DNA of 53,333 bases, taken from NCBI GenBank assembly GCA_020025425.1, contig JAHHSD010000009.1:1-53333 (forward strand). The letters run 5' to 3'. Shown here piece by piece: positions 37,340 to 45,511 of this stretch. The position numbers and the translations under genes were made by a program. The notes under the pieces are model-generated. The model had not been told where the DNA came from and ran no database searches. It saw nothing but the letters and a program-made list of their open reading frames with translations. Position 1 is the stretch's first letter. Every line of letters starts with the position of its first letter. The stretch comes from Oscillospiraceae bacterium (lineage in GTDB: Bacteria > Bacillota > Clostridia > Oscillospirales > Oscillospiraceae).

Positions 37340-38197
37340 TCAGCACACCCCCTTTGCCGCCAGAATGGCCTGTCTGGCCTGCTCGATGGTGTAGATCGAG
37401 GGGGGCAGCTCCACGCCCATGCTCCGCAGCTGGTTAAAGACCCGGGTCATCTGGGGCACGCCCAGGCCCATGGCCTCCAGCTCCTCGCCGTGGCAGAATA
37501 CCTCCTCGGGGGTCCCCCGGAAGGGGATCACGCCGTCATTGACCACCACCAGACGGTCCACCGTCCGGGCCACCTCCTCCATGGAGTGGGAGACCAGGAT
37601 GATGGTGGCGTTGTGGGATTCGTGGTAGTCCCGGATGTTGCCCAGAATGGACTCCACGCCCACCGGGTCCAGACCGGCGGTGGGCTCGTCCAGGATCAGC
37701 ACCTTGGGCTCCATGGCGATGATGCCCGCGATGGCCACCCGGCGCTTCTGTCCGCCGGACAGGTCAAAGGGGGACTTTTCCAGCTGGTCGTCCCGCAGGC
37801 CCACAAATCTGGCGGCCTCCCGGACCCGGCGGTCCACCTCGTCCTCTCCCAGCCCCATGTTCTTGGGGCCGAAGGAGATGTCCTGATAGACCGTCTCCTC
37901 AAACAGCTGGTACTCGGGGTACTGGAACACCAGCCCCACCTGGAACCGGGTGGCCCGGGTGGTCTTGGGGTCGGACCAGATGTCCTTCCCCTCAAACAGG
38001 ACCTGTCCGGAGGTGGGCTTGAGCAGGGCGTTCAGATGCTGGATCAGGGTGGATTTTCCCGATCCGGTGTGCCCGATAATGCCCAGATACTCCCCGGGAT
38101 AGGCGGAAAAATCCACATCCACCAGGGCCCCCCGCTCAAAGGGGGTGCCTGCGGAGTAGATGTGGGTCAGCTTTTTTGTCTCGATGATAGGCTGCAT
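37340..38197 (-). CDS. ecfA2: ECF transporter ATPase EcfA2
   Basis: This 285-residue ABC ATPase has Walker A GHTGSGKST, a Q-loop at VGLVFQYPEYQLF, the ABC signature LSGGQKRRVAIAG and Walker B VLILDEPTAGLDP with a switch His in VSHSMEE. The extended C-terminus (residues 220-285) is typical of EcfA proteins. It starts behind AAGGAT and lies between ecfA1 and ecfT in one unit. Confidence 0.95.
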   Translation of the reverse strand: MQPIIETKKLTHIYSAGTPFERGALVDVDFSAYPGEYLGIIGHTGSGKSTLIQHLNALLKPTSGQVLFEGKDIWSDPKTTRATRFQVGLVFQYPEYQLFEETVYQDISFGPKNMGLGEDEVDRRVREAARFVGLRDDQLEKSPFDLSGGQKRRVAIAGIIAMEPKVLILDEPTAGLDPVGVESILGNIRDYHESHNATIILVSHSMEEVARTVDRLVVVNDGVIPFRGTPEEVFCHGEELEAMGLGVPQMTRVFNQLRSMGVELPPSIYTIEQARQAILAAKGVC

Positions 38198-38263
38198 AAT
38201 GGTTCATCCTTTATCTTTAGCGGGTACATGCCGCCCTCCGGCGGTCACGCCCATGCAACTGGT

Positions 38264-39112
38264 TCAATCCTTGAGCAGCTTGTAGAGGGCTGCCGCGCAC
38301 TCCTCGTCGCTGATGGCGTCCAGCGGGACGTCCAGGCCGTCCTGGCGCAGCTGCCAGAGCAGCTCGGTGGTGTCCGGCACGGTCAGACCCACTTTTTTCA
38401 GCCCTTCCACGTCCTGGAACACCGTTCTGGGGTCGCCGTCGGCCACCACCCTGCCCCGGGCCATGACCACCAGACGGTCGGCCTGGGCAGCCTCGTCCAT
38501 GTGGTGGGTGATGAGGACCACCGTCACCCCCTGGGTGCGGTTGAGCTTTTTGATGGTGCGCATCACGTCGGCCCGGCCGATGGGGTCCAGCATGGCGGTG
38601 GGCTCGTCCAGCACGATGCACCGGGGCTGCATGGCGATGATGCCCGCAATGGCCACCCGCTGCTTCTGTCCGCCGGAGAGGAGATGGGGGGCGTGCTCCC
38701 GGAACTCGTACATGCCCACCGCCTTCAGGGCCTCGTCCACCCGTTGGCGGATCTCCTCCGGGGGAACGCCCAGGTTCTCCGGGGCGAAGGCCACATCCTC
38801 CTCCACCACATTGGCCACGATCTGGTTGTCCGGGTTCTGGAACACCATACCCACCGCCCGGCGGATCTCCAGCAGCCTGCTCTCGTCCCGGGTATCCATG
38901 CCCTGGACGTAGACCGCACCGCCGCTGGGCAGCAGAATGCCGTTCAGATGCTTGGCCAGGGTGGACTTTCCGCTGCCGTTGTGGCCCAGTACCGCCACAA
39001 AGGAGCCCTCCCGGATCTGTAAATCCACCCCGTCCAACACGATGGGGGACACACCCTCGGCGTCGGTGTAGGCAAAGCGGAGGTCCCGGGCTTCGATGAT
39101 GGTATCGCTCAT
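38264..39112 (-). CDS. ecfA1: ECF transporter ATPase EcfA1
   Basis: This 282-residue ABC ATPase, forming a pair with EcfA2, has Walker A GHNGSGKST, Q-loop VGMVFQNPDNQIV, signature LSGGQKQRVAIAG, Walker B CIVLDEPTAMLDP and switch His in ITHHMDE. I chose the ATG at 39112 (MSDTIIEARDLRF) because GAGGG lies seven bases upstream; ATGs at 39118 and 39133 are possible. A 66-base gap with a small GCCGCC/GGCGG stem separates it from ecfA2. Confidence 0.95.
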   Translation of the reverse strand: MSDTIIEARDLRFAYTDAEGVSPIVLDGVDLQIREGSFVAVLGHNGSGKSTLAKHLNGILLPSGGAVYVQGMDTRDESRLLEIRRAVGMVFQNPDNQIVANVVEEDVAFAPENLGVPPEEIRQRVDEALKAVGMYEFREHAPHLLSGGQKQRVAIAGIIAMQPRCIVLDEPTAMLDPIGRADVMRTIKKLNRTQGVTVVLITHHMDEAAQADRLVVMARGRVVADGDPRTVFQDVEGLKKVGLTVPDTTELLWQLRQDGLDVPLDAISDEECAAALYKLLKD

Positions 39113-39142
39113 GGTCATTCCCTCATTTTTCATATTTTCGGC

Positions 39143-40006
39143 TCAGCGGGCCGTCCAGCGGCCGGTGGCTCCGCAGGGGAGCACCAGTCCCGTCTCGCTT
39201 ACGGGCAGACCCAGCTCGTCGGAGACGGTGTGTCCGCCGAATTTTTTGGAGACCACGGTCTCCAGGATGTAGGTCACCACACTGGGGGCCAGTCCGGTGG
39301 TGTAGGAGTTGAGGATGATGAACAGGGGATCGTCAGACAGCACCCCCGACACCAGCTCCACAAAGGGATAGAGGTTCTCCTCCAGCTTCCACACCTCGCC
39401 AGTGGGGCCCCGTCCGTAGGAGGGCGGGTCCATGATGATGGCGTCATACTTCCGGCCCCGGCGGATCTCACGCTCCACGAATTTGGCGCAGTCGTCCACG
39501 ATCCAGCGGATGGGTGCGTTCTCCAGGCCGGAGCTCTTGGCGTTCTCCCGAGCCCAGGCCACCATGCCCCGGGCGGCGTCCACATGGCACACATTGGCCC
39601 CGGCGGCGGCGCAGGCCACGGTGGCTCCGCCGGTGTAGGCAAACAGGTTGAGCACATTCACCGGCCGGCCGGCGTTTTTGATCTGCTCCCGGGCGAAATC
39701 CCAGTTGGCCGCCTGCTCGGGGAACAGACCGGTGTGCTTGAAATTCATCGGTTTGATATTAAAGGTCAGATCGTCATAGGACACGGTCCAGCGCTCGGGC
39801 ATGGACTTGTTCTGCCACTGTCCGCCCCCCGTGGAGGAGCGGGCGTACCGCCCGGCATTTTTCTTCCAGCCCCGGTGCTCCCGGGGCGTGTTCCAGATGG
39901 CCTGGGGATCGGGACGGACCAGCAGCTGGTCCCCCCACCGCTCCAGCTTTTCTCCGCGGCCGCAATCGATCAGTTCGTACTCCTTCCAGCGGTCAGAAAC
40001 CCACAT
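39143..40006 (-). CDS. RlmI-like SAM-dependent methyltransferase
   Basis: This 287-residue methyltransferase resembles the catalytic part of the 23S rRNA cytosine methyltransferase RlmI. It has the SAM motif VLNLFAYTGGATVACAAAGA, an acidic VDAARGMVAWARENA strand end, the D of WIVDDCAKF and the catalytic-loop motif IIMDPPSYGRG. It lacks an N-terminal PUA domain. The start at 40006 was preferred because AAGGG lies about nine bases upstream. It heads the transcript that continues into ecfA1 (30-base gap). The target nucleotide is not certain. Confidence 0.85.
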   Translation of the reverse strand: MWVSDRWKEYELIDCGRGEKLERWGDQLLVRPDPQAIWNTPREHRGWKKNAGRYARSSTGGGQWQNKSMPERWTVSYDDLTFNIKPMNFKHTGLFPEQAANWDFAREQIKNAGRPVNVLNLFAYTGGATVACAAAGANVCHVDAARGMVAWARENAKSSGLENAPIRWIVDDCAKFVEREIRRGRKYDAIIMDPPSYGRGPTGEVWKLEENLYPFVELVSGVLSDDPLFIILNSYTTGLAPSVVTYILETVVSKKFGGHTVSDELGLPVSETGLVLPCGATGRWTAR

Positions 40007-40043
40007 GAGGACACACCCTTCCATAATAATCAGCTAAGTTTGT

Positions 40044-40072
40044 AGTATAACATTTTCACCTTCTCCCGTCAA
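40044..40072 (-). promoter_or_regulatory. Promoter of the methyltransferase-ecf-truA transcript
   Basis: On the minus strand TTGACG (40072-40067), a 17-base spacer and TATACT (40049-40044) lie about 40 bases before the start codon. Confidence 0.75.
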
Positions 40073-40143
40073 TTCAAACCACCGGATTTCCCGAAAAACG
40101 GGCACATTTTCCCCTTTTCACCACAAGAATCTTACACAGGTAA

Positions 40144-40172
40144 TTGTTTTTTTCCACACAATGTGCTAGAAT
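40144..40172 (+). promoter_or_regulatory. Promoter of the DivIVA-like gene
   Basis: TTGTTT (40144-40149), a 17-base spacer ending TGTGC, and TAGAAT (40167-40172) precede the coiled-coil gene. It fires opposite to the ecf promoter 70 bases away. Confidence 0.6.
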
Positions 40173-40220
40173 GCGAAAATATGACAAGATCGGCCCCCGG
40201 GGGCCGGAGAGAGGTGTGCC

Positions 40221-40901
40221 ATGGAGCATCAATTCAGAAACGCCGTCTTTGGCGGCTTTAACAGACAGGACGTGCTGGACTATCTGGAGAGCGTCGCGCA
40301 GGAGAACACCAAGCAGGTCGAGGAGCTGCGCAGCCAGCTTGAGGAGGCCCAGAGCCAGTGCGGCCAGCTGTCCGGCATCGACATGGAGCACACCTCCCAG
40401 CTGGAACAGCTCCAGCAGGAGAACAGCCGGCTGAAGGAGTCCACCGCCCAGCTGGAGCAGCAGCTGAGCGAGGCCCGCAGCCAGGTGGAGCAGCTGACCG
40501 CCCAGCTGGCCCAGGCCGATCAGGAGCGCAGCACCCTTCGGGAGCAGGTGGAGAAGTTCCGTCCCGGTGCTGAGGCCTACGATGCGGTCAAGGACCGGGC
40601 CGCCGGGGTGGAGCTGGACGCCCACCGCCGGGCCCAGGGCGTGCTGGAGGAGGCCCACAGCCAGGCCCAACACATCCAGGATCAGGTGACCCAGTGGCTG
40701 GACCAGGTGGAGCGGGAGTACACCGATCTGCGCAGCCAGATCGACGCCACCGTCTCCCACGCCGCCGACGAGCTGACCAAGACCGGCACCATGCTCAACG
40801 AGATCACCCAGCGGCTGGTCCGGCAGGACCGGGAGCTGGAGCGGCTGGAGTCCGTCTGCGTCCAGTCCCCTCTGGAGGAGGGCGCGGAGTCCAAAGACTA
40901 A
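40221..40901 (+). CDS. DivIVA-like coiled-coil protein
   Basis: This 226-residue protein starts with a short DivIVA-type membrane-binding segment (FRNAVFGGFNRQDVLDYLESV) and continues as a long coiled coil rich in Gln and Glu (about 25-115) with repeated leucine heptads (LEQLQQENSRLKE, LEQQLSEARSQVEQL). A second helical region follows to the C-terminus. Such proteins mark curved membrane at poles and septa and recruit partners. It has its own promoter and terminator, so it is a single-gene unit. Its exact role, cell division or sporulation, is open. Confidence 0.8.
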   Translation: MEHQFRNAVFGGFNRQDVLDYLESVAQENTKQVEELRSQLEEAQSQCGQLSGIDMEHTSQLEQLQQENSRLKESTAQLEQQLSEARSQVEQLTAQLAQADQERSTLREQVEKFRPGAEAYDAVKDRAAGVELDAHRRAQGVLEEAHSQAQHIQDQVTQWLDQVEREYTDLRSQIDATVSHAADELTKTGTMLNEITQRLVRQDRELERLESVCVQSPLEEGAESKD

Positions 40902-40922
40902 TACATTCAGTATAACAGGCAG

Positions 40923-40967
40923 AAAAAAATCCCCGCTGTGAGCACGCTCACAGCGGGGATTTTTTTC
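40923..40967. terminator. Bidirectional terminator after the DivIVA-like gene
   Basis: ATCCCCGCTGTGAGC (40929-40943) pairs perfectly with GCTCACAGCGGGGAT (40946-40960), with A-runs before and T-runs after. It also faces the end of the secreted-protein gene on the other strand. Confidence 0.93.
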
Positions 40968-40999
40968 TGTTTCCTGCAAATGCCGAAGTTCAGGACCGA

Positions 41000-42319
41000 T
41001 CAGGGTGCGGGAGCGGGCAGGGGGCTCTCCTTCATCTCCACGATCTTCTCGCCGGCGGCGGGGGTGGTCATGGGAGTGCGGTCCGACTTGGCATAGCTGC
41101 CCTGCAGCACCAGCACCGTGGTCCTGCTGCCACCCTTCTGGGAAAAGGTAACCTCAACCATATCTCCGACCACGCCGCCCTCCAGGGCCACGGTCTGACC
41201 ATTCTCCTGGTGCTCGATCCCTACTGCGTAGCCGTTGACATTCTTTTCATTGCCTGCGACCATGACCGTGAGCTTGTACTGCTCCAGGGCCAGCTCAGCC
41301 TGCCAGCCGCCCTCTGTCTGCTTCAGGGCCTGGTCGCTCAGCAGCGCCCGGAAGCCCTCCAGCAGCTTCCAGGTGCCCACTGCCGGGTTGTTCTCCGCCA
41401 TGGCCCGCACCAGATTGTGGGCGGTCTCCCTGCCGTTTTTACCCTTCAGCTGGGTCAGGTCCAGCTGATTGAACTGCTGCACCTCCTGGGGCAGGTCCAG
41501 CTTCAGGTGGTACCAGGTTTCTCTGTCCACGACGTTCTGGAGATTGGCTGCACGGAAATAGAAGTCGCCGGTGCTGCTGTCCCCACGCAGATCCAGCCTG
41601 ATGGGCTCGGGAATCATGGTGGACAGGTCCTTCCCCTGGATGCGACCGGAAATGGCCATATCCAGGGCGCCCTCCATGCCGCCCTTCTCGTCACTGAGGC
41701 TTTGGATGCTGCCCTGCAGCTCCATCTTCTCCTCGCCCTCCATCGCGATCATGCTGTACTTGCCATCCAGCTTGACCGGCTGGACGTCCCGGACCTTCTC
41801 CAGGTAAGCCGTCAGGTCCTCCAGCTTGTTGTAGGTGGCCTGGTCGGACGCCAAAATGGTCTCCACATCGTCGATGATCACGGTGCTGGTGCCGTTGTTC
41901 CAGCCCACCCGATAGCCAGCCGCCTCAGAGACGAAGCGGGCGGGGACATAGGTGCGGCCCAGATTGGCGTCGATGAAGGCGGGGACATCAGTGTCGATCA
42001 CCCGGGTCTCCCCCTTCTCCACCACGGTCAGCCGGTTCTCGCCGATGACCATGGAGATCTCCATACCATCCTTCACCGCCTTGACCTGGCGCTGCTGGGG
42101 CTGGAAGGTGATATTTTCGTCCGCAAAGCCCAGGGCATTAAAGACCGCCCGGAAGGGCAGATAGGTCCGGTCATTCACGATCTGGGGGGCCGCCTCGCTG
42201 AAGGTCAGCGGCTGACCGTTGATTTCCACCGATACCTCCCGGCCGGCAGCTGACACACCGGTGCTCAGCAGCAGGGCTGCGGCTGTGCCGCACAGCAGCA
42301 TTCTGATACTTTTCTTCAT
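41000..42319 (-). CDS. Secreted protein with copper-amine-oxidase-N-like domains
   Basis: This 439-residue exported protein has a signal peptide (MKKSIRMLLCGTAAALLLST, cleavage near GVSA). Residues 28-150 hold the copper amine oxidase N-terminal-like fold, seen twice as NDRTYLPFRAVFNALGF and LGRTYVPARFVSEAAGYRVGW. This domain is common on secreted clostridial proteins and does not imply oxidase activity. The rest is a beta-rich domain of unknown type. It ends with a proline-rich tail. The location is probably the cell wall or outside of the cell. Confidence 0.85.
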   Translation of the reverse strand: MKKSIRMLLCGTAAALLLSTGVSAAGREVSVEINGQPLTFSEAAPQIVNDRTYLPFRAVFNALGFADENITFQPQQRQVKAVKDGMEISMVIGENRLTVVEKGETRVIDTDVPAFIDANLGRTYVPARFVSEAAGYRVGWNNGTSTVIIDDVETILASDQATYNKLEDLTAYLEKVRDVQPVKLDGKYSMIAMEGEEKMELQGSIQSLSDEKGGMEGALDMAISGRIQGKDLSTMIPEPIRLDLRGDSSTGDFYFRAANLQNVVDRETWYHLKLDLPQEVQQFNQLDLTQLKGKNGRETAHNLVRAMAENNPAVGTWKLLEGFRALLSDQALKQTEGGWQAELALEQYKLTVMVAGNEKNVNGYAVGIEHQENGQTVALEGGVVGDMVEVTFSQKGGSRTTVLVLQGSYAKSDRTPMTTPAAGEKIVEMKESPLPAPAP

Positions 42320-42386
42320 AAAAACGCTCCTCTCTTTTTCGACTGCCGATCAGTTGTTTCTCTCTGTGGCAGATTTAGAATCCAAT

Positions 42387-43313
42387 TTACCAGTTGTCCA
42401 CGCGGATGTCCTCCCGTGGCAGCTTCTCCCAGGCAAACAGGGGGATCAGCTCCCTGGGGGTCATGGGCTCCGGCCGGTCCAGCAGTCCGGCCAGACAGGC
42501 CAGCCGCCCCACCAGCTCTTGGGCGGTGTACCGCTCCTTCAGGGCGGTGAGCTCCTGATCCCGGTCCCGCTTGGCCAGCCGTCTGCCGTCCCCGGCACAC
42601 AGCAGGGGGATGTGGCCGTATTCCGGCCGATCATAGCCCAGGCTCTCCTGGAGCCAGCACTGTCTGGGGGTGGAGTCCAGCAGATCTCTCCCCCGGACCA
42701 CCTGGGTGACCCCCATCAGGGCGTCGTCCACCACCACGGCCAGCTGGTAGGCGTACACCCCGTCCGACCGGCGCAGGATGAAGTCGCCGCAGTCCCGGCT
42801 GAGCAGCTCGGTATAGTCCCCCTGGAGTCTGTCCCGGAAGGTGATCTCCTCCGCCGGGACGGCCACCCGCCAGGCGGGATGCCTGGTTTTGCCCAGCTCC
42901 TCCCGCTCCTCCCGGGTCAGCCTGCGGCACCGGCCGGAATAGATCTGGACGCCGTCGCTGCGGTGGGGTGCGCTGGCCGCCAGCCGCTCGGCCCGGGTGC
43001 AGTAGCAGGGATAGATGAGCCCCCGCTCCTCCAGCTGCCGGAAGGCCTGGGCGTACAGCTCGGTGCGCCGGCTCTGATAGACCGGGGTGTTATCCCAGTC
43101 CAGGCCCAGCCACTCCAGGTCCGCCATGACCTGGTCGCAGTAAGTCTGCCGGCACCGGTCCGGGTCCAGGTCCTCCAGACGGAGCACCATCTGTCCACCG
43201 GCGCTCCGAGCCGCCAGCCAGGCCAGCAGACAGGACCACAGGTTGCCCAGGTGCATCCGCCCGCTGGGGCTGGGGGCAAAGCGGCCGACCACCGGCCCTC
43301 CCTGTCTCTCCAT
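42387..43313 (-). CDS. gluQ: Glutamyl-Q tRNA(Asp) synthetase
   Basis: This 308-residue paralogue of the glutamyl-tRNA synthetase catalytic core charges glutamate onto queuosine 34 of tRNA(Asp) rather than onto tRNA(Glu). The class I motif is GRFAPSPSGRMHLGN (10-24) and the KMSKS-like loop reads RLAKRD. Cysteines in CYCTRAE and YSGRCRR fit the zinc site. It lacks the anticodon-binding domain of true GltX, as expected. The ATG directly follows the stop of the zincin gene (TAGATG), so translation is coupled. Confidence 0.93.
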   Translation of the reverse strand: MERQGGPVVGRFAPSPSGRMHLGNLWSCLLAWLAARSAGGQMVLRLEDLDPDRCRQTYCDQVMADLEWLGLDWDNTPVYQSRRTELYAQAFRQLEERGLIYPCYCTRAERLAASAPHRSDGVQIYSGRCRRLTREEREELGKTRHPAWRVAVPAEEITFRDRLQGDYTELLSRDCGDFILRRSDGVYAYQLAVVVDDALMGVTQVVRGRDLLDSTPRQCWLQESLGYDRPEYGHIPLLCAGDGRRLAKRDRDQELTALKERYTAQELVGRLACLAGLLDRPEPMTPRELIPLFAWEKLPREDIRVDNW

Positions 43314-43706
43314 CTACCGCGCCCCCTCGTCTGGGCCGCCATACTTCTCCAGCAGCTGGGCCACCATGGCCTCGTCCTTGTCGTCCAGCGCATGGAGCAT
43401 GGCGGACTCCTCCATATGGTGGGTAAACTCATGGGCGACGGTTCTGAAAATTTCCTCCCGCCACTCCTCCTCGTCCTTCTCCGCCATCAGTATGGCGAAG
43501 GAGCCGTAGTACAGCCGGATATACCGGCCCAGGGCGTCGTGGCAGTACTGGCCCATGATGAATATGTCGTTGTCGGGGAAGGTGGGGTCCGGCATGGCCT
43601 GACGCTCCAGCTGGATGCCGCCGTCCAGCTCCCGGTAAAAGGCCTCGGGAAACTGCTCTGCGATCTCCTCCAGCATATCCCCCATCTGATCATAGCTGAG
43701 TACGAT
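43314..43706 (-). CDS. Small metallopeptidase (minimal zincin) with unusual start
   Basis: This protein of about 130 residues is of the minimal-zincin metallopeptidase family, with the zinc motif HEFTHHMEE and the YIRLYYGSFA segment ahead of it. The start is odd. A strong Shine-Dalgarno GGAGGAGGG (43719-43711) is followed at eight-base spacing by ATC (43706), giving a product that would begin as IVLSYDQM. The ATG at 43745 overlaps the promoter -10 (43739-43734) and so lies upstream of transcription; the first ATG inside the message is 43685. The peptidase call is firm, the start is not. The gene precedes gluQ without a gap. Confidence 0.75.
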   Translation of the reverse strand: MVLSYDQMGDMLEEIAEQFPEAFYRELDGGIQLERQAMPDPTFPDNDIFIMGQYCHDALGRYIRLYYGSFAILMAEKDEEEWREEIFRTVAHEFTHHMEESAMLHALDDKDEAMVAQLLEKYGGPDEGAR

Positions 43707-43733
43707 TGTGCCCTCCTCCTCTCTGTTTTCCCC

Positions 43734-43763
43734 ATCATACCACATCACTCTGAAAATTGACAG
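43734..43763 (-). promoter_or_regulatory. Promoter of the zincin-gluQ unit
   Basis: On the minus strand CTGTCA (43763-43758), an 18-base spacer ending TGTGG, and TATGAT (43739-43734) form an extended -10 promoter. The predicted start at about 43727 leaves a leader of about 20 bases containing the Shine-Dalgarno. Confidence 0.6.
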
Positions 43764-43770
43764 AAAAACA

Positions 43771-43803
43771 GGGCGGAGACGGGAAATTTTCCTGTCTCCG
43801 CCC
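43771..43803 (-). terminator. Terminator after the DUF2812 gene
   Basis: GGGCGGAGAC(G)GG pairs with CC(T)GTCTCCGCCC around AAATTTT. On the minus strand the stem is followed by TGTTTTTC. Confidence 0.85.
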
Positions 43804-43809
43804 TGGGAT

Positions 43810-45021
43810 TCAGCCCCGACTTTCCAGAAGCTGCGCAATGAGGTCCCTGTGCTCCCGCAGGTCCTCCCGGCCCCGATAGATGAGGCCCATTACGTTCTGC
43901 CCCCGGAGGGCCACGGCGTACTGCCAGTGCTCCCCGGTCCCATCCGCCGACTCTGCCCTCATCCACCAGAAGCCGTCCAGCATGCCGGGCTCCACCGGAA
44001 TCATATCCTGCTCATTCTGCTTCTTCCACTGATACTCGTTCACCAGCTCCTGCGCCAGGCGGGCGGCCAGGCCCTCTGTCAGGGCGTGGTAGTATTCCGT
44101 ATCCAGTACGGCGTCCCCCGCATCCGGATAACCGGCGTTCTGCCGGACGAACCACATCCGGGGGACCAGCTCATTGATCTTGGTCCTGATCTGATAGCTC
44201 CGGTCCTCCTCGTCAAAGGACACATCCTCCAGTGCCGACAGGTCCAGGTAAACTGTATCCGCCGGCGGCCTGGTCCCATACTCGGAGGGGACGCCCACAG
44301 GCTTGGGCGCCCCAGCATTCCTGCTCAGGAACAGCACCCACACCAGGGCGAAAGTGCCCCATGAGACAAGCTGGATGCGCCGTTTTTTCCGCCGATACTC
44401 CGCCGGCCGCTCCAGAGAGATCCCGGCACTCAGCCTGCGGATATCCTGCTTCAGGGTGCGGTACTGCAGCCAAATGCTCACGACCTCGCAGGACACCAGC
44501 AGCGTAAAGAGGATCAGGCAGCCCGGCATAAAGCTGCGGACCCGCTCCAGCAGGAACCAGCCCCGGTCTGACAGCAGCTCCCAGAGCATCAGGGCGATGA
44601 TCACCGCGTTCACGCCCAAGGTACAGACACAGTCGGAGCGCAGCTCCCGGCGGAGCATGTTCCGATAGCTCTCCGCCTGGAGGGTGGGCTCGGTGTCCAG
44701 CTCCGGGGCGGCCGGATCGTCGGTGCACCACAGGTGGTAATAGTGGGGGACCGTCCCCAGATAGCGCCAGCCGAAGGCCTGATTCAGCTCCATCTGCTCC
44801 TGGCCGGGCTCCTTCTCCCGGTCAGATTGGAGGATCTGGAACCGATACCGGGCTGTCTGCGTGGGTTCCCCCTTCTCAAAGAGCACGCGGCCCCAGCGGT
44901 TGATCCGGACGGGCAGCCAGCCGGCCTTTGCCCTGTCCTCCAGCCAGGTCTCGTTGGCTGCCAGATCGGTGATCCCGGCAGGCAGGTGTTCTCCCATCTG
45001 ATTGACTTTCTGGTTTGCCAT
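43810..45021 (-). CDS. DUF2812 family membrane protein
   Basis: This 403-residue protein starts with a DUF2812 domain (NETWLEDRAKAGWLPVRINRWGRVLFEKGEP, about 23-90). Three membrane segments (about 132-150, 168-190 and 218-236) follow. The C-terminal half is a soluble domain of unknown fold. DUF2812 genes usually sit beside a PadR regulator, as here (12-base gap), and are thought to form a regulator/effector pair in the membrane; the function is unknown. It starts behind AGGAGG. Confidence 0.85.
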   Translation of the reverse strand: MANQKVNQMGEHLPAGITDLAANETWLEDRAKAGWLPVRINRWGRVLFEKGEPTQTARYRFQILQSDREKEPGQEQMELNQAFGWRYLGTVPHYYHLWCTDDPAAPELDTEPTLQAESYRNMLRRELRSDCVCTLGVNAVIIALMLWELLSDRGWFLLERVRSFMPGCLILFTLLVSCEVVSIWLQYRTLKQDIRRLSAGISLERPAEYRRKKRRIQLVSWGTFALVWVLFLSRNAGAPKPVGVPSEYGTRPPADTVYLDLSALEDVSFDEEDRSYQIRTKINELVPRMWFVRQNAGYPDAGDAVLDTEYYHALTEGLAARLAQELVNEYQWKKQNEQDMIPVEPGMLDGFWWMRAESADGTGEHWQYAVALRGQNVMGLIYRGREDLREHRDLIAQLLESRG

Positions 45022-45033
45022 ATCTGACGCCTC

Positions 45034-45384
45034 CTATTCTGTATCCTGACTGGAGGGGACGATTTTCACCGGCTCCCGGCCCGCCCGCTCCCCGTCCTCC
45101 ACGCACAGGCGCAGACGGGAGAGCTCCCGGCGGTACATGGCCAGGCCCCGCTCGGTGATCCCGTAGGTCTTTTTCCGCCCCTCCACGGCGGTCTCTGCAA
45201 TGAGGCCCTCCTCCTGGAATTTTCCCAAAATGGTGTACAGGGTCCCCGGTCCCAGGGGGACCCGCCCCGCTGTCATCTCGTCGATACAGGCCACGATCTC
45301 CGTGCCGCAGCGCTCCTGGTGAAGCAGGGCCAGCAGGACATAGAACATGCTCTCCGTCAGGCTTTTCAGCGACTCTTTTCCCAT
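45034..45384 (-). CDS. PadR-family transcriptional repressor
   Basis: This 116-residue winged-helix regulator has the PadR core ESMFYVLLALLHQERCGTEI, the wing region GTLYTILGKFQEEGLI and RKKTYGITERGL. The C-terminal helix for dimerisation is short. The ATG at 45384 has GGAGG at eight bases; a TTG at 45399 is inferior. Two identical palindromes upstream are very likely its own operator, giving autoregulation together with the DUF2812 gene. The inducer is not evident. Confidence 0.93.
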   Translation of the reverse strand: MGKESLKSLTESMFYVLLALLHQERCGTEIVACIDEMTAGRVPLGPGTLYTILGKFQEEGLIAETAVEGRKKTYGITERGLAMYRRELSRLRLCVEDGERAGREPVKIVPSSQDTE

Positions 45385-45397
45385 GGCGTTTTCCTCC

Positions 45398-45450
45398 AAT
45401 ATCGTGTCTCGATATTTCTCGCCCTCAGTATAATATCGTGTCTCGATATT
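45398..45450. promoter_or_regulatory. Duplicate PadR operators
   Basis: The 19-mer AATATCGTGTCTCGATATT occurs twice without a mismatch, at 45398-45416 and 45432-45450. Each copy has perfect 7-bp inverted arms (AATATCG/CGATATT) around five bases. One fills the promoter spacer and the other lies just ahead of the ribosome binding site. Confidence 0.9.
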
Positions 45451-45455
45451 GTCAA
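45427..45455 (-). promoter_or_regulatory. padR promoter with operator in the spacer
   Basis: On the minus strand a perfect TTGACA (45455-45450), a 17-base spacer and TATACT (45432-45427). The spacer coincides with one of the two operator palindromes, so bound PadR would block RNA polymerase. Confidence 0.88.
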
Positions 45456-45511
45456 TCTATTTTTTGCTTTTCTTTCCGGAGAGAGTATGGTAGACTGTCT
45501 GCGGTGATACT

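Noticed and set aside
43746..43838. Longer N-terminus for the zincin gene
   Set aside because: The added residues are encoded across the preceding terminator and the promoter, so they cannot be part of the message.
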